DNA from: Acaryochloris sp. CRU_2_0
GTDB taxonomy: Bacteria; Cyanobacteriota; Cyanobacteriia; Thermosynechococcales; Thermosynechococcaceae
Reading direction: 5' to 3'
Assembly: GCA_012034865.1 (NCBI GenBank)
Contig: JAAUOM010000042.1
Coordinates: 1 to 33,390, forward strand
DNA length: 33,390 bases
Shown: positions 8,362 through 15,052 of the stretch, piece after piece
How the letters are laid out: the number at the start of each line of letters is the position of its first letter
How positions within the stretch are numbered: position 1 is the first letter of the stretch
The notes under the pieces: generated by a model
Told to the model about the DNA's origin: nothing
Databases searched by the model: none
Seen by the model: only the letters and a program-made list of their open reading frames with translations
Translations under genes and position numbers: made by a program

Positions 8362-9075
8362 TCAAAACCCCAGCTTCCGCCCCACCCAAACCACACGCCC
8401 CACGATCGCAAAGTCCGTCCCCTCATCCTGCAAATTCACTGCAAATGAGTCATAAGCCGGATTATCCGAAGTCACTCGAACCACCCCCTTCGGCTGGCGC
8501 TGCAAACGCTTCACTTGAAGCAGCCCATCATACCGAGACACATAAATCCCATCCCGAATCGGTTCCACCCTAGAACTGACCAGCAGCATATCCCCATCCA
8601 TAATTGTCGGCTGCATCGAATCCCCCCGCACATAAATCATACTCACCTCCGCCGGACACACATGCAGATCCTGTCGGAGCCATTGCAAATCCACCGAAAT
8701 CAACTCCGGCTCACCCGCAGCCTCCACAAAGGACCCCGGCCCAGCCGAAGCCCCAATGTCAAACTTCGGAATCTGAACACACTCTTCCTCCTCTGTATTA
8801 GGGACAAAAGGATCGCCCTTCCCCGTAATCAGCCAAGTGAAGTCCGCCCGATGGGTCTCGCAAATCCGGGCAATGACCTCCGCATCCGGCAGACGATCCT
8901 CCTTCTCATAACGGATCAGAGTGCTTTTACTAATGCCAATACTTTTCGCAAACGCCTGCTGCGTCAGTCGCCCCCGCATCTGCTCAATCCGCTGACCGAT
9001 GCCCTTCGATAACGGTTCCCTCGGTTCTGCCTTCGCCTGCGATCGACCAGTTGTGGTGCTTGAACTCCTTGCCAT
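8362..9075 (-). CDS. CI/LexA-like repressor, HTH-XRE plus S24 peptidase
   Basis: This 237-residue protein has an N-terminal helix-turn-helix at about 26-80 (IGQRIEQMRGRLTQQAFAKS) and a C-terminal S24 domain. The Ser-Lys pair is visible: Ser153 in RGDSMQPT and Lys189 in LLQVKRL. A likely self-cleavage bond is Ala111-Gly112 in GASAGPG. By analogy with lambda CI and LexA, it would cleave itself under RecA stimulation during DNA damage and so derepress its targets. The ATG at 9075 has a strong GGAGGTGAACT site just upstream. It faces the RepA-like gene, with two identical palindromes between them that are its likely operators. It is probably the master switch of the island. Confidence 0.88.
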   Translation of the reverse strand: MARSSSTTTGRSQAKAEPREPLSKGIGQRIEQMRGRLTQQAFAKSIGISKSTLIRYEKEDRLPDAEVIARICETHRADFTWLITGKGDPFVPNTEEEECVQIPKFDIGASAGPGSFVEAAGEPELISVDLQWLRQDLHVCPAEVSMIYVRGDSMQPTIMDGDMLLVSSRVEPIRDGIYVSRYDGLLQVKRLQRQPKGVVRVTSDNPAYDSFAVNLQDEGTDFAIVGRVVWVGRKLGF

Positions 9076-9097
9076 AGTTCACCTCCATGCATAAAAG

Positions 9098-9111
9098 TGT
9101 CCGAACGGACA
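9098..9111. promoter_or_regulatory. operator palindrome O1
   Basis: TGTCCGAACGGACA is a dyad with six-base arms, lying 23 bp upstream of the repressor start. The wider context AAAAGTGTCCGAACGGACAA is identical at the second site. The position suits autoregulation of the repressor. Confidence 0.75.
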
Positions 9112-9199
9112 ATCAAGAAAAAGTGAATTCAGAAATATTTTGTGCCAGCTTTTAGAAAGCTGCTAGATTCTTATAAGACTCGTCAAGTCTATCAAAAAG

Positions 9200-9213
9200 T
9201 GTCCGAACGGACA
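9200..9213. promoter_or_regulatory. operator palindrome O2
   Basis: This is an exact copy of TGTCCGAACGGACA, 40 bp before the preferred start of the RepA-like gene at 9253. The two sites are 102 bp apart centre to centre. An upstream start at 9142 would place this operator inside the coding region, which argues for the later start. Confidence 0.75.
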
Positions 9214-9555
9214 ATATTTGTCATGAAAGCCATGACGCATAGGGGATGGAGGATGCAAACAACCAACTCACCAGAAAAAACCTTCAACATTCGAGACTTT
9301 GTGACCTTCGATCGCAATGGGCGGGCATACTGCCCCAGTTGCGAACAAAACAAAAGGGCGATCTCCACCGCCCAACTCCGCAAAATCCATCAGACTCGCC
9401 TCGACTGTGCCCTCTTCAGCCCCATCGATGTCGTAGATTTTCTCGCAAAAGTCCTCGAAAAGCGCGAGTGGATTATCGCAGGCAAAATCCCCAGAGGGAG
9501 AACGATCGCTCTGATTGCCGACGGCGGAACCGGAAAAAGTCGTCTCAGTTATGAC

Positions 9556-9583
9556 TTGGCCGGATGCGATCGCATCCGGCCAA
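9556..9583. repeat. perfect 28-bp palindrome centred on HIP1
   Basis: The left half is TTGGCCGGATGCGA and the right half is its exact reverse complement, with GCGATCGC in the centre. It coincides with the frameshift between the Walker A and Walker B parts of the RepA-like gene. It may be a mutation that completed the palindrome, a protein-binding site, or a hairpin that disturbed sequencing. Confidence 0.85.
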
Positions 9584-10372
9584 TCCTGGAATGGCTTCCG
9601 CACTACTCAAGGAAAAGTCTTGATCATCCAAACTGACGAACCCGATGTCGATTTCTCCGACTCCCTCAGAGATGCCAACTACGACCGATTCGAGCGCGGA
9701 CTGGTACAGGTCGAAACCGAATGGCAATTTTCCCAGATCCCTCAGTTGACCCGATGGCTCGAACAGGAACAACCCTTACTGGTCATCATCGACTCCTTCA
9801 CCGCCGCCAACCGCGCCAGCGAGCTAGACGAGAAAGACACCAACTATGGCTCCTGCATTTACGACCTGCGAAACGTCGCCAACACCTACGGCTGCACCTT
9901 TCTAATCCTGCACCACACCAACAAACTGGGCGAGAGTCGGGGCACAACTGCAATCCCTGACAACGTTAGCGAGGTCTGGTACCTGCGGCATCCTAAGTCT
10001 GAAGACAATCTGCCCAACGATCGCCGCATTTGGAGCATCGAAAAATCCCGCAGCCGTTGTTCGGGAAAGTTCGCGATCGGTTTCGACCCCGATGAGTGCG
10101 TGGTCGTCTACCACGGCGAACACCAAAGCACGCCCAATGGTCAGGGCAACTTAGAGGCAAGGTTGTTGGAGCACTTTGGGCGATCGCCCGGAATCCCTTT
10201 CGAGATCGAAGAGCTTGCTTTACAGTTCAGCAGCAGTGAAGCCCACATTCGCAGACTGGTCAAACGCCTCTGGCGGCAGGGTCACATTTTAGAAGAGACA
10301 CGGGAAGTCTCAGCCAATAACGGCAGAGGGGGACGCTCCAGAAAAAAAGTGTTCGTTTACCCCGAATCGGAT

Positions 10373-10487
10373 GATCAAGTGACAAAAACCCAGACAGGGC
10401 AAAGCTCTTTGTCACTTGATCAAGAACAGTCCAAAGATAATCAGGTGACAAAACCTACGCAAAATCAAGATTCTTTGTCACTTGATC
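10373..10487. repeat. four alternating copies of GATCAAGTGACAAA, possible iterons
   Basis: GATCAAGTGACAAA occurs at 10373-10386, inverted at 10408-10421, with two changes at 10439-10452, and inverted again at 10474-10487. The pairs repeat with a 66-bp period. They encode the linker repeats DQVTK...SLSLDQ and NQVTK...SLSLDH. Repeated dyads inside a replication-protein gene suggest an origin or Rep-binding site. This is inference. Confidence 0.6.
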
Positions 10488-10707
10488 ATCAAAACCCTCA
10501 CACGGACGATCCATTTCTCAGCGCATCGATGCCGCTCAACATGGGGGACTGGGTAGAAATCCTGACGGGCTATTTCGCAGGCAGACACGTTGAAGTGGTG
10601 GGCTTTCCACGAGAAAAACCCGGATGGGTGGATGTGAAGGGCAAGGACTGGGCTATCACCCATCAGTATCAACGGAACGATTTACGATGGATTAGGAGAG
10701 CACAGGT

Positions 10708-11001
10708 ATGACGATGAAAGTTACCGAGACCCAGACAGCCGTCTGGTGCAATAAGCATGAGGCAACCAGGATTTTAGGAGTATCGCTGTCCACCCTCAAG
10801 AATCTGCGGCTCAATAGCCAATTGATTGAGGGAATTCACTGGGTTCGCTTCTCAAGTCGCTGTGTTCGCTACAATGCCGAACTTCTCAAAAATTGGGCTG
10901 CAACCCAGTCGGATTCTGTGCAACATGACCAGGCGATTGCTCAGTATTTAAACTCTTTGCCCTCCAATCAGCAAAAGACTCGTGGGCGGAAAGCAGGGTA
11001 G
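10708..11001 (+). CDS. small DNA-binding protein, AlpA/excisionase-like
   Basis: The gene encodes 97 residues and starts in the ATGA overlap with the stop of the RepA-like gene. The segment NKHEATRILGVSLSTLKNLR is a MerR/AlpA-type helix-turn-helix, and IHWVRFSSRCVRYNAELLKNW resembles the beta-wing and following helix of excisionases. The basic tail ends KTRGRKAG. Its position next to the integrase, and co-transcription with the replication ATPase, suit an excision factor or an AlpA-like activator. It converges on the integrase gene, with 20 bp between them. I cannot tell excisionase from activator by sequence. Confidence 0.65.
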   Translation: MTMKVTETQTAVWCNKHEATRILGVSLSTLKNLRLNSQLIEGIHWVRFSSRCVRYNAELLKNWAATQSDSVQHDQAIAQYLNSLPSNQQKTRGRKAG

Positions 11002-11021
11002 GCTCAAAGCCAAAGATACCG

Positions 11022-12224
11022 TTAGAACTCCGGTACAAATAGTTCACGTTTATTACCTGCATAATGCCTGTAGATAATTTCTGGAGAGTTGCCTACCAAA
11101 CGAGCGACATCCTTAGCATCCAACCCATTTTCCAGAGCCAGCGTAATGAAAGTGTGACGGATATTGTACTGCGGAAGATATTGTTCAACCTTGCCTGCGG
11201 TAACCAAAGATTCAACAACCGGCTTCCAGATGCGATTCAAGAAGTTGTGAGAGTCAATGGTCTTGCCACTGGGGGCAAAAAACACCAGATCGTCTGGCTT
11301 TGCAGTTTTGAGCTTAATTGACAATAGAAATGCCTTGAGACTCTCATTACAAGGAAATGTTCGGGCCTTGCCCGTCTTTGTTTCACCCAAAATCCTGGTG
11401 TCACTGGGTCTTGCTTCCTTGAACTGAATTTTCAGACAATCTGCCGAGATATGCTTCCACTTGAGCGCGATCGCCTCTTCGGACCTGCATCCAGTCATAA
11501 ACAGAAACCGGACGTAGGAAACATAGTAGGAGTGGGGCACAGGAGCAAACTTGGATGAGTAGGTATTCTGCTCAAAAGCCTCAATAATTGCATCCTGCTC
11601 GGCTTGCGAGAATGGGGCACGGCTGGTCTCTCGCTTCACCTTCTTAATGTCCCCGGCCATGCCCTCAAATGCATTTTCAGACATCAACCCTGACTTGACC
11701 GCCCATTTACAACAGGCGTTGATTTGGATCAGGGTTCGACGGGCAATCTCGCTGCTATATTGCTTCAGCAACCAATCCCTAACACCCACAGCATCTTCGA
11801 CCGAGCGGGGTATGCTTTGTAAGCGCTTGGCAATTTTGCCATAGTCCCTAACCAAGGTACTGGCCGCAACCTGAGGGGATTTGTACTGGGTGTACTTTTC
11901 CCATAAGTCAGCCAATGCCAACTTCGGCTCTGCAAGTGGTGTAAAAGACGGTGTAACTGTGCTGAGTACCGACTGGGGCTTGTACCTTGCTAGGGTCGGA
12001 TCAAAACGATCAAAGGCCATATCGGCCTCAATCAGCTTTGCCTTTGCCTCTGCCGCTTTGCGGTTGATCTTATTGTCCGGCAACCCCAAGGAGAGGTAAT
12101 GCCGCTTGCCAGCATAATGAAACCGGAGCTGCAAGCGACCATTGGAAACTAAGATCGAAACAGATCCCTTGCTATTTCTACGTTCCGAGCTTTCTGAGTA
12201 CATTGGACAAAGTTGAACATTCAA
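11022..12224 (-). CDS. tyrosine recombinase (island integrase)
   Basis: This 400-residue integrase would catalyse insertion and excision of the island. The N-terminal arm-binding domain (GRLQLRFHYAGKRHYLSLGL) is of the DUF3596-like type. The catalytic domain shows Arg247 (TGCRSEEAIALKW), Arg356 in NIRHTF and the nucleophile Tyr388 in IIYRHYAG. The box II histidine is replaced by Tyr353 and the second histidine of the usual LGHS by asparagine (VGNS), both seen in some family members. The start TTG at 12224 has AGGAG nine bases upstream. The first ATG, at 12203, lacks a binding site. The gene lies 135 bp from the 3' end of a tRNA gene, the usual attachment site of such enzymes. Confidence 0.88.
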   Translation of the reverse strand: MNVQLCPMYSESSERRNSKGSVSILVSNGRLQLRFHYAGKRHYLSLGLPDNKINRKAAEAKAKLIEADMAFDRFDPTLARYKPQSVLSTVTPSFTPLAEPKLALADLWEKYTQYKSPQVAASTLVRDYGKIAKRLQSIPRSVEDAVGVRDWLLKQYSSEIARRTLIQINACCKWAVKSGLMSENAFEGMAGDIKKVKRETSRAPFSQAEQDAIIEAFEQNTYSSKFAPVPHSYYVSYVRFLFMTGCRSEEAIALKWKHISADCLKIQFKEARPSDTRILGETKTGKARTFPCNESLKAFLLSIKLKTAKPDDLVFFAPSGKTIDSHNFLNRIWKPVVESLVTAGKVEQYLPQYNIRHTFITLALENGLDAKDVARLVGNSPEIIYRHYAGNKRELFVPEF

Positions 12225-12225
12225 T

Positions 12226-12271
12226 GGTGTAAACTCCTCTATTCTAACCTATTTTACACCAAACTTACACC
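12226..12271. promoter_or_regulatory. three GGTGTAA motifs upstream of the integrase
   Basis: GGTGTAA lies at 12226-12232, and its reverse complement TTACACC lies at 12254-12260 and 12265-12271, the last two in phase with one helical turn (11 bp). They sit in the integrase promoter region, next to the presumed attachment site. They could be arm-type sites for the integrase or operators. Confidence 0.4.
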
Positions 12272-12358
12272 ACTTTTCTGGCTAAACATGTCCAATAATG
12301 ACCAACCCGTGTCGTCAATCAACTACGGAGAAGGGATTTATAATGCTTGAAATACTAA

Positions 12359-12431
12359 TGGCTCAGGGCAGATTTGAACTGCCGACCTTGGGCTTATGAG
12401 TCCCCTGCTCTAACCACTGAGCTACTGAGCC
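12359..12431 (-). tRNA. tRNA with CAU anticodon (Met, or Ile2 if lysidine-modified)
   Basis: The 73 bases fold with a perfect 7-bp acceptor stem (GGCTCAG/CTGAGCC), D stem GCTC/GAGC, T stem GGCAG/CTGCC with TTCAAAT loop, and discriminator A. The anticodon loop CTCATAA gives CAU. The anticodon stem is weak: positions 28-30 pair with 40-42, but 27-43 (G, A) and 31-39 (A, G) do not. CCA is not encoded. The 3' end points at the integrase, so this is probably the attachment target of the island to the left. Confidence 0.82.
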
Positions 12432-12654
12432 AAATCACCAGAAGATTCTAGGCTCTAGGGGAATGACCCGCTTGACCTTGTGAAAACTCTGACAATTTAA
12501 CAGCCTAGCATACTCAGCCGTGCCTTTGTTACGTTGGGATTAGGGATTTTTTTCTTGCCGAAGAATACTTGTATCAAGCAGCTTAAAGGATTCGCCAAGG
12601 TTAAGCTGGGCGCAACATGGGAAGATAGCAAATATGTAACTCTTCCCCACACTC

Positions 12655-13629
12655 ATGGACATTAAAAACGGCTTTGTTGGCACTGTCGGCAACACCCCCT
12701 TGATTCGCCTTAACAGTTTTAGTGAACAAACAGGATGCGAGATTCTGGGCAAAGCTGAATTTCTCAATCCGGGTGGTTCTGTCAAGGATCGGGCTGCTTT
12801 GTTTATTATCAATGATGCCGAAGCAAGAGGTGTCTTAAAACCAGGTGGGACAGTTGTTGAAGGAACAGCGGGGAACACGGGGATTGGGTTGGCTCATATT
12901 TGCAATGCCAAGGGCTATCAATGTTTAATTGTCATTCCTGACACGCAATCTCAAGAAAAGATGGATGCTCTGAAGGTGCTAGGGGCTGAAGTGCGGGCGG
13001 TTCCTGCTGTCCCTTATAGTGATCCCAATAACTATGTTAAACTTTCGGGTCGCCTTGCCTATGAGATTGAAAATGCAGTATGGGCTAACCAGTTTGACAA
13101 TTTAGCCAACCGCCAAGCCCACTACGAAGGAACGGGTCCTGAAATCTGGCAACAGACCAATGGCCAGATTGATGCCTGGGTGACGTCCACAGGTACAGGT
13201 GGAACCTATGCAGGGGTTGCCTTGTATCTAAAAGAACAAAATCCTAACCTGAAAACCGTCTTAGCCGATCCCTTAGGCAGTGGTCTCTATAGTTATGTCA
13301 AAACAGGGCAGATCAAGTCTGAAGGCAGTTCCGTGACCGAAGGAATTGGCAATAGCCGAGTCACCGCAAATTTAGAGGGGGTACCCATCGATGATGCTAT
13401 TCAAGTGGATGATCAAACCTGTTTGCGTGTCATTTATCAGTTGCTGCGACAAGATGGTCTGTTCTTAGGCGGATCGGTAGGCATCAATGTGGGGGCTGCG
13501 ATCGCCTTAGCCAAAGAAATGGGTCCAGGTCATACTATTGTCACGGTTTTGTGCGATAGTGGCACTCGGTATCAATCCAAACTGTTTAATCCAGATTGGT
13601 TAAAAAGTAAAGGACTTAGCCCTGGTTAA
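12655..13629 (+). CDS. cysK: cysteine synthase (O-acetylserine sulfhydrylase family)
   Basis: This 324-residue PLP enzyme would make cysteine from O-acetylserine and sulfide. The PLP lysine is Lys44 in GGSVKDRA. The substrate loop reads GTAGNTG in place of the commoner TSGNTG. The phosphate loop is STGTGGTYAG, and the C-terminal SVGINVGAA is typical. The length is normal for the family. It stands alone after the tRNA gene and 58 bp before the membrane protein gene. Related beta-replacing enzymes such as cystathionine beta-synthase cannot be excluded by sequence alone. The symbol is by family, not by proven orthology. Confidence 0.88.
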   Translation: MDIKNGFVGTVGNTPLIRLNSFSEQTGCEILGKAEFLNPGGSVKDRAALFIINDAEARGVLKPGGTVVEGTAGNTGIGLAHICNAKGYQCLIVIPDTQSQEKMDALKVLGAEVRAVPAVPYSDPNNYVKLSGRLAYEIENAVWANQFDNLANRQAHYEGTGPEIWQQTNGQIDAWVTSTGTGGTYAGVALYLKEQNPNLKTVLADPLGSGLYSYVKTGQIKSEGSSVTEGIGNSRVTANLEGVPIDDAIQVDDQTCLRVIYQLLRQDGLFLGGSVGINVGAAIALAKEMGPGHTIVTVLCDSGTRYQSKLFNPDWLKSKGLSPG

Positions 13630-13687
13630 GCAAATCGTCTGTTCGGGGATAGAATCAACTGAGCAGATTCGAAACGCTATACCTTGC

Positions 13688-14695
13688 ATGGAACATCGCT
13701 GGAATTCGGTTAAACAATACTGGGCTAGCTATAAGACCGTTTTTTATACCTGTCTGTTGATGGCGATTTTGGCCTTCTTTGGGCGGGCGTTGTATGAGAA
13801 CTGGCAAGCGATCGCAACGATTCAAATCACCCTATCAGCTTGGGCTTGTTTGGCGATCGCCACCGGAATTACCTTGTTTGCCTTTATCTGGACGGGGTGG
13901 GTATGGGGCTGGATTCTTGAGGATCTAGGGCACCCCGTCAACAACATCTGGGCCACCCAAATCTACCTCACCACCAATATTGCTAAATATCTGCCCAGTA
14001 ATTTGGTGCACTTGTATGGTCGCACTCTGGCAGCAACCCAAATTGGCGTCCCTATTCCTGCTGCTTCATTGAGCATTATTCTCGATACCTTACTCATGAT
14101 CGCATCAGGGTTGATCCTCGGCTTGTTGAGTGTTCCTGGAAAGGGTGGTTGGTCCGCAGGTGTTGGCTTATTAGTAGTTTTAGGGGTAATGCATCCTCTT
14201 GTTCTCCGTTTTTTAGTGCGGCAGTTGCTCCACCTTGCCGCTGCTTTCTCCAAAATCAAGCAGCATAGGGCTAGCCCTTTTCCCCTTAAACACTACCCTT
14301 GGCGACCCTTACTCGGAGAAATTGGGATTCTGATTATGCGAGGTTTAGGGTTTGTCTTAACTGTTCAGGCTCTGACTCCTGTTGAAATTGAAGCTATCCC
14401 CCAATTAATCAGTATTTTCAGTATTGGCTGGTTACTAGGGTTCATTACACCAGGTATTCCAGGCGGCCTGGGTGTATTCGAACTGACCGTTAGTCGGTTA
14501 CTGACGAGTCCTGCTGTATTGACTGAGGCTCAGACCTTCTCCTATGGCATGGCGTTAGGCAGCGTGGCGTTGTATCGATTAATGAATACGATCGCCGAAG
14601 CCATTGGTGCAAGTTTAGCCTGGTTAGATACCAAGCAATCTAGTGCTGCCACTACACCCCTATTGAGGTCAACATCCAATAAAAGAGATCTGTAG
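13688..14695 (+). CDS. flippase-like integral membrane protein (LPG synthase TM / UPF0104 family)
   Basis: This 335-residue protein has about eight hydrophobic segments, for example FYTCLLMAILAFFG near the N-terminus and a glycine-rich SIGWLLGFITPGIPGGLGVF late. The motif NIAKYLPSNLVHLYGR matches the family signature of an N-K-Y-P block followed by GR. Members include the transmembrane domain of lysylphosphatidylglycerol synthase and glycan or lipid transport proteins. It lies in the inner membrane, and the substrate is unknown. It may be co-transcribed with the cysteine synthase gene upstream. Confidence 0.75.
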   Translation: MEHRWNSVKQYWASYKTVFYTCLLMAILAFFGRALYENWQAIATIQITLSAWACLAIATGITLFAFIWTGWVWGWILEDLGHPVNNIWATQIYLTTNIAKYLPSNLVHLYGRTLAATQIGVPIPAASLSIILDTLLMIASGLILGLLSVPGKGGWSAGVGLLVVLGVMHPLVLRFLVRQLLHLAAAFSKIKQHRASPFPLKHYPWRPLLGEIGILIMRGLGFVLTVQALTPVEIEAIPQLISIFSIGWLLGFITPGIPGGLGVFELTVSRLLTSPAVLTEAQTFSYGMALGSVALYRLMNTIAEAIGASLAWLDTKQSSAATTPLLRSTSNKRDL

Positions 14696-15052
14696 AGTAT
14701 TATGGAGTATAAGTTAACTGAGTAGAGCTAGGTTCGAATAAATTCCTAAAAATGCTTGTAAAACCTGTATATTTACTTTGTGGAATCATAAAATATTGTT
14801 TTTTATACCAATTTCAGATCAATTCACACTATTTGCATTTGGGTCATCCTCAGTAGTGGACTAATTGAAACAATGCAACTTCAAGTGAAAATGGTATTAG
14901 GTCTGTCCGTATATTTGCGGAGGGCAACCCTACTCAATAACGCGTACCCTTTTAGGATAGGCAAGTTAATTATTATGTCAGCCGTTGGAAATTCCCACAA
15001 TTTCTATTGACGCTGGATACATAATTGCCTTGTGTATTAGGAGAAATCTAGC
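14696..15052. other. AT-rich intergenic region
   Basis: The 357 bp contain no gene. An imperfect inverted repeat (ATACCAATTTCA at 14805-14816, inverse at 14886-14897, one mismatch) bounds 93 bp and may be a short repeat element. The end of the stretch holds AGGAG, 9 bp before the GTG start at 15053, and presumably the promoter of the c-di-GMP gene. Confidence 0.45.

Larger units (their letters stand above)
9253..10711 (+). pseudogene. RepA-like AAA ATPase with one frameshift
   Basis: The start ATG 9253 follows AGGGG with 7-bp spacing. A CPSC zinc-type motif comes first, then Walker A GDGGTGKS-like (ADGGTGKSRLSYDLA). The frame then breaks, and the next frame continues AIASGQSWNGFRTTQGKVLI with Walker B LLVIIDSF, a family-typical LILHHTNK, a winged-helix-like segment and a KOW-like end (MGDWVEILTGYFAGRHVEVV). 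Removing one base near 9558-9566 joins both parts into 485 residues. RepA-type hexameric ATPases serve in plasmid and satellite replication. The break falls in the left arm of a 28-bp palindrome. The linker encodes four repeated DNA motifs (10373-10487). The next gene overlaps by ATGA, so the two form an operon controlled from O2. Confidence 0.8.

Noticed and set aside
8515-9012. 165-residue plus-strand frame opposite the repressor
   Set aside because: It is the complement of the HTH and S24 coding region. The product is His/Pro/Arg-rich without family features.
9142-9252. Upstream start for the RepA-like gene at 9142
   Set aside because: It would put operator O2 inside the gene and has no good binding site. 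ATG 9253 with AGGGG is better.
10373-10487. CRISPR array
   Set aside because: The repeats alternate in orientation, are only 14 bp, and are read in frame within a protein.
1-12358. Second attachment site of the island inside the window
   Set aside because: I looked for a copy of the tRNA 3' end (GGCAGTTCAAATCTGCC) to the left and saw none, so the other end probably lies outside.
14805-14897. Miniature transposon bounded by ATACCAATTTCA inverted repeats
   Set aside because: The arms are short and imperfect and I see no target duplication. It is noted only as a possible repeat.
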